From Euphorbia lathyris (taxonomy: Eukaryota; Streptophyta; Magnoliopsida; Malpighiales; Euphorbiaceae): a DNA stretch of 64,000 bases. How positions within the stretch are numbered: the stretch's first letter is position 1; each line of letters opens with the position of its first letter. Positions 13,270-25,168 of the stretch are shown piece after piece. The stretch covers positions 14,611,001 through 14,675,000 of the forward strand of contig NC_088914.1 of the NCBI RefSeq assembly GCF_963576675.1, given 5' to 3'. Both the position numbers and the translations under genes were made by a program. The notes beneath the pieces are model-generated. The model searched no databases. It was not told where the DNA came from and saw only the letters and a program-made list of their open reading frames with translations.

Positions 13270-14170
13270 TGGAAAGGTATTGAATTAGGCGTGCTACTGG
13301 ACTCCTTTTTTTTATGATGCTGAAAACCCTAATAAAACCCTAGATGAAATATTTCTTTCCTTTCCTATGTTTCTCTCTTTTTGGTTCTGTTATAAGGTAA
13401 AATATATTTATGCCCCTTCTACTGTTCCCAAAATTTCAAATGGCTCCTAAACTTACAAAAGTTTCAAATGACCTATATTTTTATCCAATTGCATTCAATA
13501 ATCCCATATTTTACATCAACAACTTTTATTCTCGTCTAATTGCATTCAATAAAATTCAAAACTTCAATTGTTCCATAAAAGTTTCTAACTATTTATCTAT
13601 TTGACATTTTCGTTCTGATATAAGGCGAACACTTTGATATGTGGCGTAACGTGTGTCTCATTTTTTTTACATCTAGTAAATTCTATTAGAAGATAGGAAT
13701 GGTTGAATATAATTACAGTGGTTATTTAAAACTTTTAAAAGTCCAAGTTTTGGACCAGATATATACGGTGTTAACCTTATTTTTAACGTTGAAGTTAATT
13801 TTTTTAACGTTCAAGGGGTAGATTACACTCATAACCCCTGAACTTTTCTAAACTTTAAAACTGGATATCATGAGCCATGAATTTTGCACTTTACTAATAT
13901 AATAAAAAAAAATTACTATTGATCAAGTCAAAATTATTAATCCTTTGGACACCACGCAAAAGCTTTGACGTTTCTTTTTAAGGTTTCCACCACGTTTGTT
14001 TTAACTGCTGCCATAAATAAGTTTTGTTGCAACTTTGACTAACTTCCCTTTAGCCAATCACATTGTTTTTATTTCTCTCATAGGCTCTATTCTTTCTCTT
14101 TCTTCTTCTCGCACTTTGAGGTCAGCAAGCTTCATTTGAAATGGGGCATATATGTTCCCTTGGGTAATTG
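13270..14170. other. Upstream region of the SDA1-like gene; AT-rich spacer
   Basis: Contains the promoter side of the SDA1-like gene and then low-complexity AT-rich DNA with short ORFs that look accidental. No recognisable gene or element termini were found. Confidence 0.5.
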
Positions 14171-15560
14171 TCATTCCTCATTCTGTGGGTATCTGTCATG
14201 ATAGATAGATAAGGCTCTAGCTAATTCAGACAACAAAAGTCCTCCTATAATAGTGTTATATAGCAAGACCGTATCAACCATGATGAATTCAACTTTAGTC
14301 CTCAATTTCGAACGTTCGTCGCCTATTTTCACCTTCAGCTTATATTGTTGTGTGTGCTGATTCCTACCAAAGGAGGTAAGGTATGAACCTAACATGTTGT
14401 ACTCTATTTTCAGTGCTTCATTAGCTTTCTTGATGATGACATTTACTAAGTTGTCGATGTCAATGAATACCCTTTGGATGGTGAAATTTTTTATGAACAT
14501 CTCGAAGACCAAAACATCCCCATGTGCTTGTTTAGGTGCATTTTTTAAACTACCGTAGTTTATGCTTTCTTCTGCTCTGTGGCCGGCGCCTTCAATGACT
14601 TCTTTAGAAAGCGATCAAGTATTCCCTCATATGCCATTTTTTCAAGTTATATCGCAAACTTCGTGTAATCCTCAGTGTCATGACCTTCGCTCTTGTGGAA
14701 CTCATAGTATGTTTCATTGCTCTAGTGTCCTGAACATTTGAGATTTGATGGGTATTTGATGCGTTGTTTATTCTTTTTTACCTAGTACAATACTTCTTTT
14801 CTCGGGGCATTAAGTGGCATGAATTTATGCCCAAGTTGCTCATTTTGCCTCTTGTGATCTCAGTCCCTGTCTTTTCCGGTGATGCCGTTTTAGATTGTTA
14901 TCAAGATCTAGATAGTCCTTTGTGCTTACACTTTTTAGCAAAGGTTGAGTTTGTGCTCGTTCCACTGATGAAATCTCCAACCCGTTGCATGAGTTCAGGG
15001 AAAAGCTTTAGGATGTCGTGTTGTTAGCTCTTGGAGCAAGGCCTCACTTCGGTAATTTGATGCCATGGCGTATGCAACAACATCTACATTGAGGTATCAG
15101 ATATAGATTGCGATTTTCTAGAAACATTTTACCCATTATTGAAGGTTTTCTCTAGGTTCTTAAAATAGGCCGTTGAGATCTTGGATTGTTTTTCTTTCAT
15201 GTATTCATGTGATAAAGTGTTGAGCAAACTCGTTTTCCATCTGGTTGAAATTTTTTATTGATCCAATAAACAGTTGCTCGTACTAATGAGATGCTACCTC
15301 ATTTGAGGTGGTAGGAAAAAGACGACATATGACGATGTCGTGCCCGTAGTATTTTTCACATGGACTGTTTGGTCTATCATCCCATTATACTTTTCTAGAG
15401 AGGGATACTTGGAACCCCGAGGCATTGTGTCACGTAAAATGCGTGCATACAATGGGGGAGCTGGTATTTGTTACCTCTAACACCCGATGTTTACCATAAC
15501 GCTCCTCAACTCCCTTTGGATGAGCTTAGACATAGTCTCCTTTTCCACATGTCGTTTATT
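14171..15560 (-). pseudogene. Decayed Ty3/gypsy gag-protease fragment
   Basis: On the minus strand the segment 14512-14171 reads as the C-terminal part of a gypsy retropepsin region: a VFIDIDNLVNVII-like active-site area with the Asp-Thr/Ser-Gly motif lost, then FIMVDTVLLYNTIIGG, matching the family's YN-x-ILGRP pattern in degraded form. Further upstream on that strand (about 15560-14600) come fragments such as VCRLFPTTSNEVAS and NFNQMENEFAQHFI, resembling a capsid domain with several stops. No LTRs were found. It is a relic independent of the large nest to its right. Confidence 0.6.
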
Positions 15561-16074
15561 CTCCTCACTATCTGATGCTTAAGTTAATAGAGTTTAGGAA
15601 AATAAATACTAAACAATTAAGTATGAATTGCAAATGATGTGTATATGTACCTTGATTGTGATATGACGTTCTACTTATAGGGTGTCAGGGGCAATTATAG
15701 TATTCGGTTCAAGGTGTGTGTCCCAACTTCTCTTGAGGACATGTGTTGATTCCTATATGACAGATGTAATTTAGATAATTTGTAATGTGCCTAAATTGCA
15801 ACCCTTGAATTTGAGGCATAAATATGGTTCCTATTACGAGGTGGATAGAATGTATCTTTATTGGTCCACATATCGTGGCGGTTAATCATTTTATCATAGT
15901 CTGCTCCAAAAGTTCTCATTTATCTACACGTTCTTGCTTGATCCAGATGATGACACACACTATTACGAGTTATCATTTATAATTGTATTATAGGATCAAT
16001 ATATTTCACATTATATATGACATAAATGTAATAACAATAATAATTATATTAAATAATCTTATTTTTTTTGAAAG
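15561..16074. other. AT-rich spacer left of the LINE
   Basis: No gene was seen. Around 16046-16110 the word AATCTTATTTT with T-runs occurs twice, about 39 bases apart; this may be part of the LINE's A-rich tail on the minus strand or a duplicated tail. Confidence 0.4.
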
Positions 16075-16258
16075 AAATATTAAAGAATCTTATTTTATTT
16101 TTTTGAAACAAAGTAGGAATTCATTCATTGATCAAATCGGACGCGATAATTTCCTGCAGCCAAACCGGAGCAGAAAAGGACACAAAAATTATGTTGCCGC
16201 GTATAAATTAACAACTTACCTTTTATTATTTTTTTTAAACAAATAATGAATGAGTAAA

Positions 16259-18409
16259 TCAATGAGCCGTCGTACGGCAATAGTTCAACAAATCATAAGA
16301 AACGAAACTCAGTAACGAATAAAAGAATGTGGGGCAAGTGACGAAACGAGATGATCCTGCAAACGCATGAGCCAACCCATTACCTTGCCTCTGTATCCAC
16401 CTGACTGAGTAAGAGTCATTTAAACGAAGAATATCCCGACATTGTGTAATCAGATCACCAAACTCCGAGTCGTCCAGCGCGTCGGAATTGATAGCATCAA
16501 CCACTTGTTTCACGTCCGACTCGAACGTAATGTCTCTGATGTTCAACCCCGCGAGCCACTGCAATGCTTTCAAAACTGCAGCCGCTTCACACTCACGAAC
16601 AACAGGAAGGCAATTTAAATTATCAGTTCTGCCATAGAGGAACAACCCGCTAGAGTCCCTTACAACAGCTCCCAATCCCGCCTTCCCAACATCTTCAAAG
16701 ATCGCAGCATCGGTACAGCAGGATAGCTTGCCTATCGCCGGTTTATGCCATTGAGTGCAGGCCCGAGGTAGCGCTGCTGAAGTTCCAAGACCATTACGAA
16801 GCCGATGCGCCTGTTTCCAATCCTTGAGGCAATTTACAGCACTTGCTGATATTTGTTCAGTTGTATATAATTTCTGCTCCCAAAGTTTAGCATTCCTACC
16901 ACGCCACAGGCTCCATAGGCGAACCAGGAAGTCGTCAATCGCTGCATTATCAAGTCTACTCATAAACCTGCAAAACCATTTAGAAAGATTAAAGGAAACT
17001 TCCGCCATCTCCAATACTAAAGATGACTAGCCCGCCAACTGCCACACCTTCCTCGCCTCCCTGCATTCCAGGAACAGGTGCCAGTCATCTTCCCACTGGC
17101 CATTACAGACCACACAATCCGTCGAGAGCTGAATACCGCATTTTTGCAAGTTCACACGGGTAGGGAGGCACCCTCTAGCGAATTGCCAAGCAAAGAAACG
17201 AACTTTAAAAGGCACATCCGCATTCCACAATAACTTCCACACACCCTCAATATGAAGCCGCTCCCCTCCTTCCATATTTACCGCCAAGCGATAAGCGGAT
17301 TTGAGCGTGTATCTTCTCGAGGTATGAGCCTGCCAAATAACGCAGTCCTTGGAGCCAAAGGACCTTGGGGGCAACCTGTTCATAGCCACAATATCCTCAT
17401 TTACAAATAATTCCTCCAAAAGCTCGAAGTCCCAATCCCACGAATTAGGAATGAACAAGTCACAAACTTTCAAGTTCTCCAATCCCTCAATCCTCGGTGT
17501 TTGAATAAATCCATTCGAACCATCCCTGAGCCATTTATCACTCCAAACACTGATACTAGTTCCATCCCCCACCTTCCATCTGACCCCCTCTTTAACTACA
17601 AGTTGTGAGCTCCATAAGCTTCGCCATATAAAACTGGGTGAATGCCCCAACGAGGCTCCTAGGAAATCCCCTCTCAGATAGTATTTAGCTTTGTATATTT
17701 GACTGACTAGCGAAGACGGATTAGAGAACAGGCGCCACCCCTGCTTCCCCAACATTGCAAGATTAAAGGCGATGAAATTTTTGAAACCAAGCCCCCCAAA
17801 TAGCTTCGGTGCACACAATTTTTCCCAAGCCATCCAATTCAGACCACGTTCACCGAACTTCTTATTTCCTCACCAGAAAGAGTTTAACATCTTCTACAGC
17901 TCATCAGCAGTAGAGATAGGAAACAGGAACACACTCATAAAATACATTGGGATAGCTTGACCCACCGCTTGAATCAGAGTAGCTTTCCCAGCCTTAGATA
18001 TCCCCTTCCCCCGCCAGCGCTGCAGGCGTTGGCATAGTCTGTCTCTAAAGTGAGCGAATATGGCCTTTTTGGATCTCCCTATTAACGAGGGCAATCCCAA
18101 ATACTTCCCGGTATTCATGGCTTTATCAACACCAACCACTTCAAAGATCCCTGTAGCAAGATCCTGGGCAACATTACGGCTAAACATGATCCCGGACTTA
18201 TCAAAATTAATTGCCTGACCAGACGCCTTTTCATAAACATATAGTAAGTCTTTTAGGGCCCGCGCCTCAGCAATAGATGCACGACAGAAAAGAAGAGCAT
18301 CGTCCGTAAAAAGTAAATGAGAGACAGAGGGAGCCCCTCTAGTAACCTTACAACCATGAACAGTGAGACCCTCAACACAAATGAGGAAGAGGTAAGGAGA
18401 AAGAGGGTC
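16259..18409 (-). pseudogene. LINE ORF2, C-terminal half: end of RT, zinc-binding RT region, RNase H
   Basis: Reading right to left: the RT palm with catalytic FTDDALLF at about 18310-18287, the thumb region, then a zf-RVT region (CGIQLSTDCVVCNGQWEDDWHLFLEC is split here as CGIQLSTDCVVC and DDWHLFLEC) at about 17160-17040. An RNase H domain follows, with TDAAIFED, ECEAAAVLKALQ, ESDVKQV and GNGLAHAFA (about 16720-16360). The frame is broken by TAG at 17894-17896, TGA at 17870-17872 and TAG at 17024-17026; these are in-frame stops rather than indels. The final stop is at 16259-16261. Without its N-terminal half this fragment cannot encode a working enzyme. Confidence 0.9.
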
Positions 18410-18414
18410 CCCTT
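18410..18414. repeat. Target-site duplication of Copia-A, left copy (CCCTT)
   Basis: The five bases directly left of the TGTTGA start of the Copia-A LTR. The same five bases follow the element's terminal CCAACA at 58577-58581. This identifies 18415-58576 as one insertion event plus everything that later entered it. Confidence 0.92.
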
Positions 18415-19754
18415 TGTTGAAATACCTTTCCACATGATTTTGATTTGACAAAATTATTTAAGTAATTGATAAAAAAATATTCTAACACATTAAATTTAAA
18501 TGCTTTGATTTATTTATACTAATACGTTTGTTCAATGTTGAGTTTATTTATCTATAAGACATTAAGACATAAAGTCTAAAAGCCCATGAGTGGAAGTCAA
18601 GCCCAAGTCAACACAATCAAGACCTCACGGCCCAAGAAGACGAAACAAAGTCGTATCAAGCAAAATGACGACTTAGCATGAAGAAGGATCGAGAAGCCTT
18701 CTAGCAAAAGCTTCAAGAGGAAGCTGCTGAGTTAAGCGACAAGCAGTCAGGACAGCGGCAGACAAGAACCAACTTGTAGACAAAGTATTTCTACTTTGGG
18801 TAAAGTTCAGAAGGCGCAGGAAGCTGTCTAGAAGACTTTGCCAAAAATATCGAAACATTCTGTTTACCGGACGAAAAGCTATCGAGCACTGCCGCGGACA
18901 GAAGATGCAAGAATTTCATTGGCCAACGACACTGTGCACGTATTGAGTGACAACGACAGGAAGTCATTTTCCCTCCAACGGTTATTTGAAAATTCGAAAT
19001 TACCGGTGCCTCAAGTGTCACTATATAAAGGCCTCTCATTTGCTTCATTCGATGCAGATCTTCAACTAGTCAAAACGCTGACCAAATTTCTACACGAAGT
19101 TCTGTGAAAAAAGCAAAGCAACAACCTTACACCAATTTCCATATTATTGTGTAAAAGTCTAGAGTGATTTCAATCATCTAAAGTGTCTTAGCAATTGTTG
19201 TTTAGGACAAACACTTTATCATTTCTAGAAGAATAGAAAGGAGAGGCTAAGTACTCGGTTATAGTACTCAGCGGTAGATATAGGAGTGAGTAGAGGTATA
19301 GAGGAAGATACTCTTGTATACTCAGCTTCTATTGTAAAAGGTTTCGTGCTCTACTTTTAAAGAGCTCAGTAGAGGATTCGAAAAGCTCGGAACGAGTTCC
19401 GGGGATTGGACGTAGGCGGAGAGGCCGAACCAGGATAAGTCTGCTGAGTAACTGATTTCTAACCTTAAACTCCTTTATATATACTGCTTGCTATAAAACT
19501 GACTAAGTAACGAACTCACGCTGAGTTGTGTGCACTAAGAAGCTGAGTTCGGGAATAGACTCTAAGTGATATCTCCTGACTCAAGGAAAGAAACAAACTT
19601 AGTCACCAGTTGACTAAGCTTGTGTCTTAAACTACTTAGCGCCGCTGTGTAAACCTTTTCTTAAGAAAAGAAGTCAGCCTTAACGGACAAAATTTTAAAT
19701 AGTTCCTATCCCCCCCCCTTGGAACTAACCTTGTCACGTTATAAGGGACCAACA
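18415..19754 (+). repeat. Copia-A 5' LTR (1340 bp)
   Basis: Starts TGTTGAAAT and ends GGGACCAACA, giving TGTTG...CAACA inverted ends. A TATA box (TATATAAA) at 19022-19029 marks the U3 core promoter. The LTR belongs to the same family as that of Copia-B but is clearly diverged from it. Confidence 0.92.
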
Positions 19755-19756
19755 AG

Positions 19757-19768
19757 TGGTATCAGAGC
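19757..19768 (+). other. Copia-A primer-binding site (initiator tRNA-Met)
   Basis: TGGTATCAGAGC, complementary to the 3' end of plant initiator tRNA-Met, two bases after the LTR end. This is the standard PBS of Ty1/copia elements. Confidence 0.92.
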
Positions 19769-19816
19769 TTAATAGCTCACTGTGCAAGATATAACTATCT
19801 TGAGCTGATCCCCACT

Positions 19817-21554
19817 ATGGCTGAGAACAACACTCGTTTCCTCCCAGGAAATTAGACAACTCAGATTTTGTCTGAGGGACTGTCCATTACTCGGCCTCCT
19901 CTGTTCTTCGGGTCTAACTATACCTTTTGGAAGAACAGAATGAAAAATTTCATTCAGGCAACAAATATGAGTGCATGGCTTTCCATAGTCCAAGGCTAAT
20001 TTGTTCCTATTGAAACTATTGACGGCCAAACGGTTGTTAAAGCTGAGACTAAATGGACAGAATATGATCTCAAGAAGCTACAAAATCATGCTTCGGCTAT
20101 AAACATGCTTCACTGTGCGTTAGATGCTGCAGAGTACAACAAAATTTCAGGTTGTGAGTCAGCACAGGAGATCTGGAAGAAGCTGGAGGTCACCTACGAA
20201 GGAACCAACAAAGTTAAGGAGTCCAAGGTGGACCAGCAAATGAGGTTGTACGAGCTCTTTGAAATGAATGATGATGAAGGAATCTCTGACATGAACTCAA
20301 GATTCACAAACATAATCAATGAGCTCAAGAGACTTGGCAAGATCTTTACTGAGGAAGAGGAAGTCAAGAAGATACTAAGGAGTCTTCCTAAAAGCTGGCA
20401 AGCCAAGAAAACTGCTGTTGAGGAAGCTCAAGACTTAACCACCTACAAGTATGATGAACTCATCGGCTCGTTGCTGACCCATAAGATCTCAATGAAGAAT
20501 TTCGAGGTGAAAGAGAAGTCTGAAGATAAGAAGCAAAAGTCTCTTGTCATGAAAGCTGACTCCACTGATGGGAGCTCAACAGATGATGAAGAAATGGCAA
20601 TGTTCACTAGAAAGATGAAAAGTCTGTTAAGAAAGAATGATAAATATTCTAAGAAGCCTTACAAGAAGTTTGATAAGTACAAAGCTGAGTCAAGCGGCAA
20701 CAAGTACAAGAAGGACAACTCAAAGCCCATTACATGCTTTGAATGTCATCAAACTGGCCATATCAAATCAAGTTGTCATACCTTGAGGAAAGAAAGGAAG
20801 AACGGCAAGAAGGCAATGGTGGCAACCTGGAGTGATAGTGATGAGTCATCATCATCAGAAGCTGATGCCACTGAGTCAGCGAAGATCTGCTTCATGGCAG
20901 ATGAGCTTGCTGAGCCTTGTATTTCTGAACATGCTGACCCCTCTATTGCATCTGACGATGAGGAACACTCAACTGAGGTAATATCACTACCCTTGCTCAT
21001 AAATGGTTAATGCCCTGAGTGACCTCTACACACTTGTCAAAAAGTGTAACAAAAAGGTTAGAGCACTCAGCAGGAGGTGTGACGAGATTGAGGAGGTCAA
21101 GCTGAGTGACCTTCGATATCTTCTCTAAGACAACTCAACTTTGCATAGTAATGTAGAAATTATGCAAAAGTTTGTCTCTGAGGTCCAAACAGATTCTAAG
21201 AAACTGAAAAAGGATGTCACATCTATTCAGAACCAACTTAAGGTTCTGAATAAAATAAATATTCCTCTGAACACTCAGTACAGAAGTACTAGTCAGCAGA
21301 GATAGAATCCTCAGCAGAATGTCCAGTGTGACTTCTGTGGGAAGAAAGGACACACCACAAAGGTGTGCTGGCATGCTCAGCACTGGGGTGCTGACCAGTC
21401 GGTGAGACATCCTAAACGTAAGGTCAGCTGTGACTTCTGTGGAAAGAATGGACACACTGTCCAAGTATGTCGTCATAAAATGAAATATGATGCTTTACCT
21501 GTTGAACCTAACAAACAAGGACCCAAAAAGAATTGGGTACCTAAAAGCAACTAG
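19817..21554 (+). pseudogene. gag: Copia-A gag (broken)
   Basis: Begins with an ATG at 19817 (MAENNTRFLPGN-type N-terminus) and shows the copia UBN2-like gag core (GSNYTFWKNRM, CESAQEIWKKLEVTYEG, LKRLGKIFTEEEEVKKILRSLP). It then has CCHC zinc knuckles: CFECHQTGHIKSSC near 20740 and a pair CDFCGKKGHTTKVC / CDFCGKNGHTVQVC near 21330-21470. In-frame stops lie at 19853-19855 (TAG) and 19997-19999 (TAA); a frameshift follows near 21000, and more stops lie near 21127 and 21301. Comparison with Copia-B shows these are private lesions of this copy. Confidence 0.88.
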
Positions 21555-21559
21555 TTATA

Positions 21560-22880
21560 TTGCAGGTAAGCCTGAGGTGTGCTGAGAAGTCAAAGATGTG
21601 GTACATTGACAGCGCATGCTCGAGGCATATGACTGGTGATGAAACTCAGTTCATCACATTTGTGCGTACACAAGGATGAAGTGTAAGTTTTGGAGACAAC
21701 AAAAAGGGTAGGATAGTATAGGGTCAGGAACCGTTGGTGGTAATCCTACTATTGAGTCAGTCTCCCTAGTCAGCAGACTCAAATATAACTTACCCAGCGT
21801 AGCTCAGCTATGTGACAATGGGAGAAAAGTTATATTTGATGACACTAGATGTAAAATATTCGAGGGTAAAACAAATGAGTTGATTTTAACTGCCCCTCGT
21901 ATTGATAATGTCTTTATGCTGAACTTAGAAAAGAAGTTTTCAAAAACTGTATGCTTAGTGTCAAAGGAAGAAAATTCCTGGCTATGGCACATGAGACTTG
22001 GTCATATAAGCATGGACCTCCTGGCCAAATTAGCAAGAAAGCAACTAGTTGAGGGATTACCAGAACTTAAGTTCGAAAAAGATCAATGATGCAACGCTTG
22101 TCAAGCTGGAAAACAAACCAAACAATCTTTTCATAGTAAAAACATTGTCTCAACTAAGCGTCCATTAGAGTTGCTACACTTGGATCTCTTCGATCCAGTC
22201 TAGCCACCGAGCTTGCGTGGAAGAAGATTTTCCTTGGTCATTATAGATGACTTTTCTCGGTACACTTGGATCATCTTGCTGAGTAACAAGGATGAAACCT
22301 TTCAGACGTTTTCAAATTTAGTAAGAAAACTTGAAAATGATAAAGACCTTAAGTTAGCTCACATCCGAAGTGATAATGGTGGAGAATTCAAGAACCAACA
22401 GTTTGTTGAATTTTGTGAAACTAACGGCATTGACCATAATTTTTCTGCTCCTAGAACGCCTCAACAAAATGGGGTTGTTGAAAGGAAAAACATAACCTTG
22501 GTTCAAATAGCCAGGACAATGCTGAGTGAGCATAGGCTTCCAAAGTACTTTTGGGGTGAAGCTGTAAACACAGCTTGCTACATACTTAATAGGGATCTAG
22601 TTAGACCTATATTAAAGAAGACCCCCTACGAACTTTGGAAATGACGAAAGCCCAACATTGGATACTTTCGTGCCTTTGGTTGTAAATGTTTTATTCTAAA
22701 TACCAAAGACAGCCTTGATAAGTTTGACTCAAAAGCTGATGAAGCTATCTTTTTAGGCTACTCAACAAACAGCAAAGCATATAGAGTTTTCAATAAACGA
22801 ACTCAAGTCTTAGAAGAGTCAGTACACGTTGAGTTCGATGAAACTAACCCTGCAGGAAGAGACATGTAGCTGACTGAGGA
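21560..22880 (+). pseudogene. pol: Copia-A protease and integrase (broken)
   Basis: The protease active-site region reads YIDSACSRHMTGD near 21603; the family form is D-S-G or D-T-G, here D-S-A, and Copia-B has the same. The GAG-pre-integrase region (WLWHMRLGHISMDLLAKLARK) and HHCC-type CxxC (CNACQAGKQTKQSF) follow. The integrase core then shows IDDFSRYTWI, RSDNGGEF and RTPQQNGVVERKN, the D,D,E residues of the catalytic triad. Frameshifts near 21680-21720 and stops near 22087, 22200 and 22642 break it. Confidence 0.87.
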
Positions 22881-22893
22881 TGATCCACACTCA

Positions 22894-24688
22894 GTGCCCG
22901 CTGACCAAGAAACAGCCGCTGAGTCATTGCCTCAAGGGCTGACCAAAGGTAAAAGTGAAACTCAAATTATTTTCACTAACCAATCTACACCTGCAAAGAT
23001 TGTTGAAACACAACCAGCACAAGACATCAATCTACCAAAAGAGATCAGAATACCAAGAGGACACTCAGAGAGTGTCATTCTTGATGCCGCTGAGAACACC
23101 CTGATGACGAGAAATCAACTCAGGAGATACCTCAGCAACGTAGCATTCGTCTCAGTCCAGGAACCAAAGAATTTCGCTGAAGCTGAGTATGATGAATTCT
23201 GGATGAATGCAATGCAAGAAGAACTTGATCAGTTCAGAAGAAATGAAGTATGGGACTTAGTGCCAAAACCAATAAGCCAGAAGACCATAGGAACAAGATG
23301 GGTCTTCCGCAACAAGCTAGATGAATAAGGGAATGTGATCAGAAACAAAGCAAGACTTGTAGCTCAGGACTACAGTCAGCAAGAAGGTATTGATTATGGT
23401 GAGACCTTTGCCCCAGTGGCAAGGCTAGAGGCTATTAGAATTTTATGTGCATATGCAAGTTATATGAACTTTAAATTGTTTCAAATGGATGTTAAGAGTG
23501 CATTTCTTAATGGAGTTATAAACGAGGAAGTCTATGTTAATCAACCTCCAGGGTTTGAGGATCCTAAATTCCCAAACCACGTTTATAAGCTTAAAAAGGC
23601 TATGTATGGTCTCAAGCAAGCACCACATACTTGGTATGAGAGGCTGACCAGTTTCCTGCTGACTAGAAATTATGTTAGAGGTAAAGCTGATACAACCTTA
23701 TTCATTAAGAGGAAGGGTAAAGATACCCTGCTGGCTCAAATATATGTTGATGACATTATTTTTGGTGCCACTAACGAGTCAATGTGCAAGGAATTTAGCA
23801 AGCAGATGCAGACTGAGTTTGAAATGTCATTGATGGGAGAACTCAACTTCTTCCTTGGACTTCAAATCAAACAAGGGAAAAATGGCATCTTCATCAGCCA
23901 AACTAAGTATGCTAAGGAGATATTGAAGAAGTATGAACTTGAGAATTGTAAGTCAATATCTACCCCAATGGGCACTGACACTGTCCTCTGCGCTGATGAG
24001 AATGGTAAGTCAGTAGACAGCAGATTGTACCAAGGTATGATTGGTTCTCTACTCTACTTAACTGCTAGTAGGCCGGACAGTCAGTTCTCGGTATGTTATT
24101 GTGCTAGATATCAATCTAACCCTAAGGAATTTCATTACATAGCTGTAAAAAGAATCCTTAGATATTTGCAAGGCTTAGTGAATGCAGGTTTGTGGTCCCA
24201 ATACTCATGATTTCACACTCATTGGATACACTGACGCTGACTATGGATGAGACAAGCTTGAACGAAAAAGCACCTCAGGAGGATGCCACTTCCTTAGGAG
24301 TTGTCTTGTGTCCTGGTTCAGCAAGAAGCAGGCGTCAGTAGCCCTGTCAACCACTGAAGCTGAGTACATTGCTGCTGGAATCTGTGTTGCTCAAGTCCTA
24401 TGGATTAAGCAACACCTTGAAGATTATGGCGTTCAGACTAAAACAATTGAAGTCAAATGTGACAACAAGAGTGCTATTGACTTATCAAAGAACCCAATCC
24501 AGCATAGCAGGATGAAGCATGTCAGCATAAGACATCACTTCATCAGAGATCATATACTCAAGGGAGAGATCAAGCTGACCTATGTCCCAACGGATGAGCA
24601 GCTTGCTGATATCTTCACAAAGGCACTGGCTCGTGAGCAATTCAACATACTTAGAGAAGCCATTGATATGTTTAATCCTCTTCAATAA
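22894..24688 (+). pseudogene. pol: Copia-A reverse transcriptase and RNase H (broken)
   Basis: RT of Ty1/copia type: [70 protein letters not shown] and the catalytic YVDDIIFG near 23743. RNase H follows (YTDADYG, SWFSKKQASVALSTTEAEY, CDNKSAIDLSKNPIQHSRMKH) and ends LADIFTKALAREQF before TAA at 24688. Lesions are a TAA at 23326, a two-base deletion near 24195 that shifts frame, and a TGA in YTDADYG-stop at 24246-24248. The last is also present in Copia-B. Confidence 0.9.
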
Positions 24689-25168
24689 ATTCCAAGTATA
24701 GTATGCATGCTGAGTGAATTACCATGTTGAATGATTTTTGCTAAATCAATAACTATCACATGCTGAGTAGATTTACATGCTGAGTGTTTATCTTAAGCTG
24801 AGCAACTAAGCATAAGAATTATTCCTTTCCGTAACAACTGACTACTCAGAACTTTAAACATTTGAGATTCTTAACACTGAGTAACGATCTGTTGCAAACT
24901 TTAATGCATAACACGCGAATTCAATAGCCACCTAGGATGACGTAAGCCCGATGATTAGAAAACACATGCGTCGAATGTGTCATAAATGCCAGAATATTTG
25001 TCGATTGAGTATCTCGAGGTCAAACGGCCACCTCAACGCTTAGGATCAATTCGACACCTCTATAAATAGTGGATGATTTCCCACTTTTATCTCTTTGCGC
25101 TTAGAAATTTCTGGTATTCTCATATTCTCTCTAAAATCTCACAAACTTCTCAAACTTCTCTAAGAATC
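24689..25168 (+). promoter_or_regulatory. Spacer between pol and ORF3 with a TATA box at 25061-25068
   Basis: About 480 bases without an ORF. TATAAATA at 25061-25068 lies 108 bases before the ORF3 ATG, followed by a CT-rich leader. Copia-B has the same arrangement (TATAAATA 104 bases before its ORF3 ATG), although the surrounding bases have diverged. This suggests an internal promoter for ORF3; that is an inference. Confidence 0.6.

Larger units (their letters stand above)
16075..18414 (-). mobile_element. L1-type LINE, 3' half (separated from its 5' half at 58577)
   Basis: The minus-strand element enters at 18414 in the middle of its reverse transcriptase and ends in A-rich tail sequence near 16075-16110. 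Its other half starts at 58577. The two halves are adjacent parts of one RT domain: the left part begins at GDPLSPYLF, and the right part ends just before this at GLRQG. The interruption is the 40,162-bp Copia-A nest flanked by CCCTT on both sides (18410-18414 and 58577-58581). Confidence 0.93.

Noticed and set aside
13410..13604. Small plus-strand ORF upstream of the SDA1-like gene
   Set aside because: AT-rich, biased to Asn/Phe/Ile/Tyr, no conserved motif; likely chance.
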